Assembly: GCA_002385985.1 (NCBI GenBank)
Contig: DGEO01000016.1
Span: forward strand, 27,309-46,918
Reading direction: 5' to 3'
DNA length: 19,610 nucleotides
Source of the DNA: Anaerolineaceae bacterium UBA3924
Lineage (GTDB): Bacteria; Chloroflexota; Anaerolineae; Anaerolineales; Anaerolineaceae
Position numbers and translations under genes: made by a program. The notes beneath the pieces are model-generated. The model saw nothing but the letters and a program-made list of their open reading frames with translations. It was not told the DNA's origin and did not search any database. Shown piece by piece: positions 1 through 6,860 of this stretch (positions are counted from its first letter, which is position 1; the number at the start of each line of letters is the position of its first letter).

Positions 1-1
1 C

Positions 2-199
2 ATCGAGCGGAACAGCATCGCTCTCCTGAGCAGGTGCCGGGAGATCGACCCGCCCTCCCAAAGATGGCTGGGCCATTGGGCAGATCGGGAAGCGATCCGG
101 CGATCCGGGCTGTGGAACGTCAAATACATCGGCGAGGATTATGATCCGGCGTTTCTTGAGCTGTTGAAGGGGCTGGTGGCAGCCCAGCCATGCCTGTAA
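2..199 (+). CDS. C-terminal fragment, GIY-YIG-family-like protein (partial)
   Basis: This frame is open from the first complete codon at base 2 to a TAA at 197-199. It gives 65 residues of a protein whose start lies left of the window. The fragment contains IERNSIALLS near its start, then DPPSQRWLG, IRRSGLWNV and a tail DYDPAFLELL. From memory, this succession of motifs resembles the C-terminal region of some GIY-YIG nuclease-domain proteins. The GIY-YIG catalytic part itself is not present here, so the assignment is tentative. The reading frame looks genuine because it is well-folded-looking, rich in charged and aromatic residues, and ends cleanly before the base composition changes to AT-rich DNA. 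No terminator was recognised directly after it. Confidence 0.5.
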   Translation: MERNSIALLSRCREIDPPSQRWLGHWADREAIRRSGLWNVKYIGEDYDPAFLELLKGLVAAQPCL

Positions 200-269
200 A
201 GGCCTTTCAGGTAGACGCAATAAATAGATGAATATGACACCCATGAATTTGAAAAAGGAGATCTTCTAG

Positions 270-476
270 ATGCAATCACCTCAAGGTTCTCTTCATTATC
301 AGTTTGCACATCGAGTTCTACCTCAAATTGTGCAAGCAAACCCTCGCGAAATCCACACTATTCTTTCTGGTTCACAAAGAGATAACTTTATAAAGGATCT
401 TTGGAGGGAGATAGGAGTAGCCAACCGATCGCAGCGATCAGTACAGATGCCTCTAAACCGTTGCATGCATCAATGA
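270..476 (+). pseudogene. Short hypothetical protein, probably a truncated gene remnant
   Basis: The ATG at 270 is preceded by a good AAGGAG ribosome site about 8 bases upstream, so translation may really start here. A 13-codon frame from 228 ends in TAG directly abutting this ATG. The 68-residue product begins with a plausible folded segment (YQFAHRVLPQIVQANPREIH and a later FIKDLWREIGV). It then ends in a low-quality tail after about residue 50, as if a mutation had shifted or cut the frame. Further coding-like text (for example LELPGVWLCIQP, about 505-540) sits downstream in another frame. I do not recognise the family. A decayed gene of a longer hypothetical protein is my preferred reading; a genuine short protein is possible. 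Confidence 0.35.
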
Positions 477-801
477 TCACCTTGCAGAAAAAAAGCTTTC
501 ATTAGAACTACCTGGGGTGTGGCTCTGCATTCAACCCATCTATATTTCTTGAAAAGAATACATGAAATAAAAGAACAGCTAGTTAATTAGTAAGTGGATG
601 ACCCAGGATAGCCAGATTATTGACGGATAGTTCTATATGCCGTCTTGACCGGGCTAAGCTGGACAGCTAGGCTGGTTTTTTCCCAAGAAAAAAAGAGACC
701 GCCATTTTTCGGTATCTGGAGAAAAGATTCAAATCATAGAGAGATAGATTTTTCGCCACTCTTATGTATAGCTATAACCTACGCCAGGATCATGCCTTTT
801 T
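477..801. other. AT-rich non-coding stretch
   Basis: There is no convincing gene here. The DNA is clearly richer in A and T than the rest of the window, has several poly-A runs, and carries stops in all frames except for short spurious runs. A 78-codon plus-strand frame at 645-881 has an unnatural composition and no ribosome site. The region is best read as decayed or recently acquired DNA between two GC-rich blocks. Confidence 0.5.
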
Positions 802-876
802 ATGGCCTTCGCCGTGAAACTCCCCCGGCCGTACGAGGAGCTGCGCGAACAGGGTCTGGCAGACTATATTGCGTGA
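802..876 (+). pseudogene. 25-codon gene remnant
   Basis: A tiny frame starts with ATG at 802 and ends with TGA at 874-876. It reads as natural protein (KLPRPYEELREQGLADYIA) and is GC-rich, unlike the flanking AT-rich DNA. There is no good ribosome site. It could be a small peptide gene or a fragment left when a longer gene was deleted. I do not recognise the parent family. Confidence 0.25.
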
Positions 877-940
877 TGTGAGGGAGCGGCCAGGATCAGG
901 ATCCTGAATGCTAACTGGGCCAGTTCATCCAGCTGATCGC

Positions 941-990
941 AAAACAGAAAAACCGACCTGCCGGGGTGTTCAACTCTGGCCGGTCGGTTT
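941..990 (-). terminator. Rho-independent terminator, minus strand
   Basis: The 9-bp arms AAACCGACC (950-958) and GGTCGGTTT (982-990) pair perfectly. GC-rich bases (CCGG, GGCC) inside the loop can pair further. Read on the minus strand, the hairpin is followed by a T-rich tract (941-952). It would end a minus-strand transcript arriving from the 1081-1275 side. Confidence 0.6.
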
Positions 991-991
991 G

Positions 992-1028
992 CGCCAACCC
1001 ACCCTGAAATTACCACGCCGGGTTGGCG
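992..1028. repeat. Inverted repeat, 9-bp perfect arms
   Basis: CGCCAACCC at 992-1000 pairs perfectly with GGGTTGGCG at 1020-1028 around a 19-base loop. It has no T-tract of its own and directly abuts the terminator hairpin at 950-990, so the two form a tandem hairpin pair. It may be part of a compound terminator or of a small structured or mobile repeat. Confidence 0.5.
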
Positions 1029-1080
1029 GTGAACAGACGTGACCGTTCTGGCAGGGCAGTCAGCCGACGCCAGCCGCCCC

Positions 1081-1275
1081 TCACCAGAGATCAAACTCGT
1101 CCTGGCCATCGCCAGAGGCCACCAGAGCTATGGCGGCCAGAATCATCAAGATGCCCATGCAGATATCCACGGCGCAGTTTCCCCCTGCAGAAACGCTTTT
1201 ATCACCAGACAGGCTGGCGTAGATACCCATCCCTTTTACTATACCCTCACCGGCAGGCAGGTTCAAGCCCCACAC
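1081..1275 (-). CDS. Possible small single-pass membrane protein
   Basis: This is a 64-codon frame with a GTG start at 1275, or an internal ATG at codon 15 (1231-1233). A hydrophobic stretch of about 20 residues (around 41-53, MGILMILAAIALVASG) is preceded by a Cys-containing segment NCAVDIC and followed by an acidic tail GDGQDEFDLW. The gene would lie alone between two minus-strand terminators (1335-1378 upstream, 941-990 downstream), which is what an independent transcription unit looks like. A perfect TATAAT on the minus strand (1330-1335) overlaps the tail of the upstream terminator. Against it, the ribosome site is weak and poorly spaced (AGGAAG about 12 bases before GTG). I recognise no family; it could be the preserved end of a decayed gene. 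Confidence 0.35.
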   Translation of the reverse strand: MWGLNLPAGEGIVKGMGIYASLSGDKSVSAGGNCAVDICMGILMILAAIALVASGDGQDEFDLW

Positions 1276-1334
1276 CGCCAGGCTATTCTTCCTGGTAACC
1301 GTCGGAAGAACTCATATCCGGTTTGGATCATTAT

Positions 1335-1378
1335 AAAAAAAGGCCCTGCTGTCGCCCGTTAGGGCAGCGAAACAGGGC
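1335..1378 (-). terminator. Rho-independent terminator of the dehydratase gene
   Basis: GCCCTG (1343-1348) pairs with CAGGGC (1373-1378), and an inner GCCC/GGGC stem closes a GTTA loop. On the minus strand the stem is followed by a run of seven T (1335-1341). It lies about 40 bases past the stop codon of the dehydratase gene, the expected place. Confidence 0.85.
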
Positions 1379-1417
1379 AAGAACACTCGACCGCGGTCAC
1401 AGTTTGGCTATCAGCCC

Positions 1418-2419
1418 TCACACCCCGTTCGCAATCAGCTCATTGAACTTGCGCGCGTTCACGTTCCTCCCCGTGAGCACGAACACAGCCTTCTTCCCCT
1501 TCACACTCACCTTCCCCGCCAGAACGGCCGCCAGGCCCACGCAGGCCGCGGGCTCGACCATGATCTGCTCGTCCTCCTGGAAGGCCCGCATGGCCGCCAC
1601 GATCTCCGCATCCGACACCACCTCGATCGTCTCCACCCGCGAGCGGGTGAGCTCGTAGGTCAGCGGGGTCAGGGTGCCCATGATCCCGTCGGCAATCCCG
1701 GGCTTGATCTCCACCCACTCATGGCAGCGGCCGTCCCGGAACGACAGGCTGCCGCCCGGGGCCGCCTCCGACTCCACCCCGATCATCCGGATGGCCGGGT
1801 TGACGCTCTTGGCGATCATCGCGATGCCGGATAGAATCCCCCCGCCTCCGACGGGCACCAGGATCATCTCCGCATCGGGCAGGTCCTCCATAATCTCGAT
1901 GCCGATGGTCCCCTGCCCGGCAATGACCCGGGGATCACCGTGGGAATGGACGTAGGTGGCGCCGGTGCGTTTGTAATAGGCGACGGCCTCGGCGTAGGCT
2001 TCCAGGAAGTTCTCGCCGTGGAACACGGGCTCGGCGCCGAAGCTGCGGATGCGGCTGACCTTGGCCGGCTCCGCGTTTTTGGGCAGGTACACCCGGGTGG
2101 GCGGGCGGCCGAACAGGCTGGCGGCGTAGGCCAGGGCGGTGCCGTGGTTCCCGCTCGAGCAGGTGACCAGCCCCCTGCGGCGCTGCTCTTCGCTCAGCGT
2201 GGCGACCGTGTTGATGGCCCCGCGGACCTTGAAGCAGCCGCACTTCTGCCAGATTTCCATCTTTAAATAGACTTCACCGCCGGTGCGCTGGCTCAACGCC
2301 GGCGAATACACCAGCGGGGTGTGGTAGACATAAGGGCGGATGCGCTCTCTGGCCTGCCAGATGTGAACGGTTTGAATGTCTTCAATGCGAAAATCGAAGT
2401 CGGTCAAGGTAGCCTCCAT
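1418..2419 (-). CDS. PLP-dependent threonine/serine dehydratase (TdcB/IlvA-like, no ACT domain)
   Basis: The 333-residue protein belongs to the fold-type II pyridoxal-phosphate enzymes that deaminate threonine or serine to 2-oxo acids in the cytoplasm. The Schiff-base lysine is K64 in CFKVRGA. The substrate/phosphate loop SSGNHG is at 88-93 and the glycine-rich phosphate clamp GGGG at 191-194, with GQGTIGIEI at 168-176. The length matches catabolic, ACT-less dehydratases, so no feedback domain is present. Oddities: the usual Ser before FK is Cys (C62), the residue two before it is also Cys (C60), and the C-terminal motif reads TGRNVN where TGGN is usual. ATG at 2419 has no clear ribosome site. 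A TTG at codon 5 (2405-2407) sits 5 bases after GGAGG and may be the true start. A promoter and terminator flank the gene, so it seems monocistronic. Serine racemase or another related lyase cannot be excluded. Confidence 0.88.
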   Translation of the reverse strand: MEATLTDFDFRIEDIQTVHIWQARERIRPYVYHTPLVYSPALSQRTGGEVYLKMEIWQKCGCFKVRGAINTVATLSEEQRRRGLVTCSSGNHGTALAYAASLFGRPPTRVYLPKNAEPAKVSRIRSFGAEPVFHGENFLEAYAEAVAYYKRTGATYVHSHGDPRVIAGQGTIGIEIMEDLPDAEMILVPVGGGGILSGIAMIAKSVNPAIRMIGVESEAAPGGSLSFRDGRCHEWVEIKPGIADGIMGTLTPLTYELTRSRVETIEVVSDAEIVAAMRAFQEDEQIMVEPAACVGLAAVLAGKVSVKGKKAVFVLTGRNVNARKFNELIANGV

Positions 2420-2454
2420 GGCTGGGGGATGCGTTGTACGTCCAGCGGCTCTTC

Positions 2455-2483
2455 AATGTACTACGCCTGCCGGAGGCTGTCAA
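2455..2483 (-). promoter_or_regulatory. Sigma-70-type promoter of the dehydratase gene
   Basis: On the minus strand a perfect TTGACA (2478-2483) is followed after exactly 17 bases by TACATT (2455-2460), a 4-of-6 match to the -10 box. Predicted transcription would start near 2448, about 30 bases before the gene. It lies in the 86-base gap behind the serine hydrolase gene. Confidence 0.6.
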
Positions 2484-2505
2484 CGGAATGCGGGCAAGTC
2501 CGGCC

Positions 2506-3963
2506 CTATCTTCCCCGGCGTCCCGCGCGCAGGAGCAATCCCGCCCGCAGCACCATCCACACCACTCCGAAGCCGCCGCAGACCCGGGCGAGCCAGGAAA
2601 AGTCCGGCGCGAAGAGCTGGAGAAACCCTCTCAGCGGCCCCAGCGCGGGAATGAGCGTCAGGGAGGCCAGCAGGTGCGGAACAGCCGGGAGCAGGACCCG
2701 CCGCCCCCACCCGCTTTTTCGACCCGCGCGCCCGCCGCGGAGACCCCGCAAAGCGGCGGCCACCTCCACAATCTGCATCGCCGGAAGCACCAGCAGACCG
2801 CGCGTCAGCCAGGCGAGCGGTCCCCAGCGGATCGGCCCTGCCGGTTCGCCGGCCAGCAGCCTGGCCAGACCGGCCTCCACCTCCGCCATGATGGGCTGCA
2901 TCAGAAAATGGTCGGCATTGGCCAGCAGGACCAGGCCTTTCTTCTGATCCGGCAGCATCACGATGCTGGCGAAAAAGTCCGGCGTCAGGCCGCTGTGATG
3001 GATCACCTTCAGCCGGCCCTGCTCGCCGATGTACCAGCCCATGCCGTACGCGGTCCTGTCGTAGCCCGGCACCGCTGTGTCCGCCGCCGGGCGGAACATT
3101 TCCTCCATCCCTTCCGGGGACAGAACCCGCGCCTGGCCGTACCGTCCCCCGTTCAGACAGGCGATCATGTAATGGCACAGGTCTTCGGCGCTGGAGATCA
3201 GCTGGCCGGACGGCAGCGATCCGCGGGGAACGGGCAGGTCCGGGGCAGGCACGGGGAACCCGAACCAGGTCCGGTGGCCGGTGGCCAGCCCGTCCCGCCG
3301 GGCGGCGGCTTTGGCCGTGTGGCTGCGGCGCATCTGCAGGGGATTAAAGATGTGCTTCTGGATGTAGTCCGGGTAGGGCTCGCCGCTGGCGGCTTCAATG
3401 ATCAGGCCGAGCAGGTTGTAGTTCAGGTTGCTGTACTCGAACGCCGCGCCGGGCGGGCGGGCGAGGGTAAAGGGCGCCAGCGAGCGCGCCTGGCGTTCGG
3501 CGGCGTCGGGGCGGTCGTCGAAGTCGGCCGTCAGCGCCCAGCCCGGAAAAAGAGGCAGGCCGCCGGTCTGGTTGAGCAGCTGGCGCACGGTCAGCCGGGC
3601 CGGCTCGCCCGAGCCCTTTAGCCGGGCGCGGAACCAGGGCAGATAGCGCTCCACCGGCGCGTCCAGCCCCACCTTCCCGGCCTCCGCCAGCTGCATCACC
3701 CCCAGGGCGGTGAAGGATTTGGTCAGCGAGCCGATGAAGAAGGGGGTCTGGGGAGACGGCGCTCCGCCCCCGGGGCGCGCCCGGCCAAAGCCGCGCAGGT
3801 GCACAATCCGGTCCCCCGAGACGATCCCCAGCGCGATGCCGGGGAGGTTCAGCCGGCGCATCTGCGAGATCACGTACGCGTCGATACCGGCATAACCGGA
3901 GGGACTCAGGTCAGGAGCCCCGCCGGCCAGCCGCGGATTGAATGAATTAATCTGTCTGTTCAT
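2506..3963 (-). CDS. Serine hydrolase, class C beta-lactamase/PBP-like, with C-terminal membrane helices
   Basis: This 485-residue protein is of the beta-lactamase/transpeptidase-like superfamily (also called CubicO-type serine hydrolases). Numbering from the GTG at 3966, the three signature motifs are SLTK (catalytic S80 and K83), YSN (178-180) and HSG (324-326), the usual KTG-equivalent. These support an acyl-serine hydrolase acting on peptides, esters or beta-lactams; the substrate is unknown. Residues about 385-405, 424-446 and 459-480 are hydrophobic and probably form three membrane helices behind the enzyme domain. No N-terminal signal peptide is obvious. ATG at 3963 is preferred because AGG lies 6 bases before it; GTG at 3966 is too close. 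The alpha/beta hydrolase gene lies about 80 bases upstream, possibly in the same transcript. Confidence 0.85.
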   Translation of the reverse strand: MNRQINSFNPRLAGGAPDLSPSGYAGIDAYVISQMRRLNLPGIALGIVSGDRIVHLRGFGRARPGGGAPSPQTPFFIGSLTKSFTALGVMQLAEAGKVGLDAPVERYLPWFRARLKGSGEPARLTVRQLLNQTGGLPLFPGWALTADFDDRPDAAERQARSLAPFTLARPPGAAFEYSNLNYNLLGLIIEAASGEPYPDYIQKHIFNPLQMRRSHTAKAAARRDGLATGHRTWFGFPVPAPDLPVPRGSLPSGQLISSAEDLCHYMIACLNGGRYGQARVLSPEGMEEMFRPAADTAVPGYDRTAYGMGWYIGEQGRLKVIHHSGLTPDFFASIVMLPDQKKGLVLLANADHFLMQPIMAEVEAGLARLLAGEPAGPIRWGPLAWLTRGLLVLPAMQIVEVAAALRGLRGGRAGRKSGWGRRVLLPAVPHLLASLTLIPALGPLRGFLQLFAPDFSWLARVCGGFGVVWMVLRAGLLLRAGRRGR

Positions 3964-4043
3964 CACAAACCTGCCTGTGTTCTTTGAGTGATTCCGAAAG
4001 CGATCCGGGCGTATTGCGTGCGGAGCGCAGCGTTCGTCATCGC

Positions 4044-5042
4044 CTACCCTCCGGAGAGACTCGGGTGCGCTTCGCTCATGCAGGCGCGCAGGAACCGCGC
4101 CACCTCGGCGCTGGCCTCCCGTTCGTGCCCGAAGAGCAGATGGCCGCCGTCCGGCACGGTGTACAGGCGCGCGTTGGGCATCTGCCCGGCCAGCGCCCGC
4201 ACGTTGGCCGGCAGCGCGATGGGGTCATCCTCGGCCAGGATCACCAGCACCGGGGTCCGCATTTCGGTCAGGGGATACGGGCTGGCCGGGGTCACCGAGG
4301 CGCGGAGCTCCTCCGCGCAGGTGTAGGTTTCAAAATCCCAGCCGGCCCACTTCTGGCTGACGGGCAGCGCGCTTTTTTGCACATTCTCCACCAGGGCCGC
4401 CTCTTTCGGGGTGAGGGTGTGCCCGCGGGGGACCATGCCGGCCTCGAACCGCATCCGCTTTCCGAAGAAATGGATCAGCGCCCAGTACACAAAATCATTC
4501 CCGAAGAACACCTGGCTCAGCCAGCGGGGCGGCAGCTGCATGTACTCCTCGCCGGGCGCATCCGGCCCCATCAGCACCAGGCCCGAGACTCGCTGCGGGT
4601 GGCGGGCAGCGAAGCGGATGGCCGAGGTGGACCCGGCGGAGACGGCGAAGACCGCCGCCCGGCGGATGCCCAGCGCGTCGAGCAGGGCGGCATAGGCGTC
4701 GGCCTGCGTGTCGAGGGTCGCGCCGGGCGGCACCGGTGAGCGCAGAAAGCCAAACCGCGAGACGGAAATGATCTGGAGATCGGGGATGTCGATGCTGCGC
4801 GCCAGGATCAGGCCCTGGTCAAAGCCGCCCAGGGCGCCGTGCACCACCAGCACCGGGTAGCCCTCTCCCACCCGGGCAAACTCGACCGGGCCGCAGGCCG
4901 TCTCGATCACCTGGCTGCCCAGGCCCTCCAGGCGCCGGCGGGCCGCGCGGATCTCCCGGGCATAGCGGGTAACCGTCAGCAGAACCCCGATCAGAAGCAA
5001 GCTGACCAGAACAATGGATATAAAGGCCGCCAGATTTTCCAT
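4044..5042 (-). CDS. Membrane-anchored alpha/beta-fold hydrolase
   Basis: The 332-residue protein starts with an N-terminal membrane helix (about 5-25) followed by a basic cytoplasmic-type segment RYAREIRAARRR. It is followed by an alpha/beta hydrolase domain. Visible active-site parts are the oxyanion motif VVHGALGG (66-73), the nucleophile elbow AVSAG with S135, an acid in AEDDP (D272 or D273) and H301 in DGGHLLFGHE. The elbow has Ala where GxSxG proteins carry the first Gly, a tolerated variant. The ATG at 5042 follows a strong AGGAAAGGA site; an upstream extension to 5222 is open but has no natural composition. The substrate cannot be told from sequence: esterase, lipase or a C-C hydrolase are all possible. 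Confidence 0.85.
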   Translation of the reverse strand: MENLAAFISIVLVSLLLIGVLLTVTRYAREIRAARRRLEGLGSQVIETACGPVEFARVGEGYPVLVVHGALGGFDQGLILARSIDIPDLQIISVSRFGFLRSPVPPGATLDTQADAYAALLDALGIRRAAVFAVSAGSTSAIRFAARHPQRVSGLVLMGPDAPGEEYMQLPPRWLSQVFFGNDFVYWALIHFFGKRMRFEAGMVPRGHTLTPKEAALVENVQKSALPVSQKWAGWDFETYTCAEELRASVTPASPYPLTEMRTPVLVILAEDDPIALPANVRALAGQMPNARLYTVPDGGHLLFGHEREASAEVARFLRACMSEAHPSLSGG

Positions 5043-5518
5043 CGCATAGTCCTTTCCTGCGGTGCGATGTGACCGCAAATCCGGAGGGGTATCTTCATGC
5101 CCGGGCACAGCTGGAGGAACCGGCCGCAGGCCATCCGGGTGCTCTGAGCGAAAATGGAAAACCCGGGCGCTGAGCCATTCCCTCCGGCTCCAGCGGCCCG
5201 GGCTGTGGTTCACCCGCGGCAAAGCGCAGATCTGCGCCCTTACAACTCAGTTCTGGTTTTTCGGGTATCGGGGAAAGACGGCCAGCCCCCATGCGTTGGT
5301 CCTGTTGATCGCGGGCAGCCGGAAAACCGCAGAGGTCTGCGGGCCGCCTCAGGCGAGGAGCACGATCGTGCAGGACGCCCGATGGCTTACCTGTATTGTA
5401 CGTGTTTTCACCGCCGCCAGGCGTGCGGGTTTGGGCGAAACAGGGTGGCTGCGGCCCGCCTCACCAGACCCCGTGCCCGGGAAAGGCGGATCGGGAAAAT
5501 TACCGGACGGCCAGGCCA
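5043..5518. other. 476-base gap without a convincing gene
   Basis: The DNA is GC-rich and open in several frames (for example plus strand 5062-5553), but those translations are low in hydrophobic structure and rich in Arg/Pro/Gly, typical of shadow frames, and none has a good ribosome site. I see no clear terminator, promoter, RNA gene or repeat. It separates the end of the DUF488 operon from the hydrolase pair. Confidence 0.5.
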
Positions 5519-6808
5519 TCAGCTGTCCAGCCGGCGAATGTGAACCGCTTTAAACGATTCGCGGTTTTTCTTGCGGTCAAAGCTCTTTTCCAGCGAATAC
5601 TCCACCAGGGTGCCTTCTCTGGCGCAGTCCCGGGGAAGATCGCGCAGGAAGACAATGGGGCCCTCGCCTCCATCCTCGGGCTGGATAAACGTGTACTTCC
5701 GATCCGGGTGGATCTGCCGGATCCGCCCGCGGAAGCGCGGCAGTCCGGCGATCGTGCCCTCTCGCCAGTGGTTCGCGCAGAGCCGCGACAGCGCAGCCGG
5801 CTCATCCGGAAGGTCCGGCAGGCTCTTCTCTGCAGCCTGGAATGCCCGCTGTACATCTTCATCGAGTCTGGTGAGCGAATCGGGCAGCTTCCACCCGGCA
5901 GCTGCGCGGACGGATTTTGCCAGCGCCACATGCAGGTAGGCCTCCTCAAGCTTTTCCAATCTGAGGCAGACCTCGGCCATGGTCTCAAAACAGCCCACTT
6001 TGTACTGGTCCGATTGACGATTCTGGAGCGCCTGGCAGAGAAGCCGGTAAGCCTCTTCCCAGTTTTCCAGGGCCATCTCCATCTGGGCCAGCTCGCTGCG
6101 AACATACCATTCACAGCGCGGGTGATTAAGCAGGGGGCGCATGGTTTGGGCGGCCGCCTGCGCATCGCCGGAATGGAACAGAGCCTTGGCAGCATTACGG
6201 ATCAGGAAGAGCTGATCCGGGAAGCGCGCCAGGCCTTCCTGCGCAACACGGTGAGCTTTATCATACTCGCCCACCTCAAGGTAGGCGTGGGCGGCGTTGA
6301 TATACCACGCCTCCATTTCAGACATGTACGTTTTGCCGTCAGGCGTCGTTCGTTGATCCGCTGAAAGCGTGGCAGGTTTTACCTTATCAGCCAGGCGGGC
6401 AATGAACCTCCAATCTGGATTATCGGTGTCCTTTGTGTATTTCAAGGCGGCAACTGCCACCCGATTCACCAGGAAGTCATTCTCCGGGTTGGTTTCGATG
6501 ACCTTCCAGGCGGCCACCTTCACTGCATCGTCACTGCTGCCTTCGAGGGCCGGTTTGAGCAGCCGTTCATACAGCACCCACCCGACCTCAGAACGTAGAT
6601 AGGGATTATCAGGATACCTCGCCAGGGCCTCATCACCGGCCTGCTGCGCTTCCTCCAGCCGCCCCGTTTTCCGCAGGCAGTAGATCCACCAGCGGAAAGG
6701 GTAAGGTTGCTGGCTGGTCCGGGCCAAATCCTGATAGATGGGCAGGGCTTCTTCCAGTTTTCCGGCTTTTCGCAGCTCATCTGCTTGCTGGGATCGGCTG
6801 TCAGTCAT
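5519..6808 (-). CDS. TPR protein with C-terminal cold-shock-like OB domain
   Basis: The 429-residue cytoplasmic-type protein has two parts. Residues about 5-330 are helical with tetratricopeptide-like repeats: AGKLEEALPIYQDLA, KTGRLEEAQQAGDEAL, VGEYDKAHRVAQEGL, SGDAQAAAQTM, ENWEEAYRLLCQAL and LEKLEEAYLHVALA all show the TPR pattern. Residues about 359-425 resemble a cold-shock/S1-type OB fold: GRIRQIHPDRKYTFIQ, then VFLRDL, then REGTLVEYSL, ending FKAVHI. That suggests protein-protein scaffolding joined to single-strand nucleic-acid binding. The ATG at 6808 has AGGAAG 7 bases upstream; the open frame to 6997 is not natural protein. It is the last gene of the operon, 52 bases after the DuOB gene. 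I know of no proven function. Confidence 0.8.
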   Translation of the reverse strand: MTDSRSQQADELRKAGKLEEALPIYQDLARTSQQPYPFRWWIYCLRKTGRLEEAQQAGDEALARYPDNPYLRSEVGWVLYERLLKPALEGSSDDAVKVAAWKVIETNPENDFLVNRVAVAALKYTKDTDNPDWRFIARLADKVKPATLSADQRTTPDGKTYMSEMEAWYINAAHAYLEVGEYDKAHRVAQEGLARFPDQLFLIRNAAKALFHSGDAQAAAQTMRPLLNHPRCEWYVRSELAQMEMALENWEEAYRLLCQALQNRQSDQYKVGCFETMAEVCLRLEKLEEAYLHVALAKSVRAAAGWKLPDSLTRLDEDVQRAFQAAEKSLPDLPDEPAALSRLCANHWREGTIAGLPRFRGRIRQIHPDRKYTFIQPEDGGEGPIVFLRDLPRDCAREGTLVEYSLEKSFDRKKNRESFKAVHIRRLDS

Positions 6809-6860
6809 CGGGCGTCTTCCTGTCTCCTGCTCAACAGGGTGGTCATATTCAGGGTGATGA

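Noticed and set aside
645..881. 78-codon plus-strand frame
   Set aside because: Unnatural composition in AT-rich DNA and no ribosome site; overlaps a better short frame at 802-876.
2434..3621. 395-codon plus-strand frame
   Set aside because: Antisense to the serine hydrolase; proline- and arginine-rich with no motif.
5062..5553. 163-codon plus-strand frame in the gap
   Set aside because: Arg/Pro/Gly-rich, no hydrophobic core, no ribosome site; overlaps the end of the TPR gene.
5396..6364. 322-codon plus-strand frame
   Set aside because: Antisense to the TPR/cold-shock-like gene; no ribosome site and no motif.
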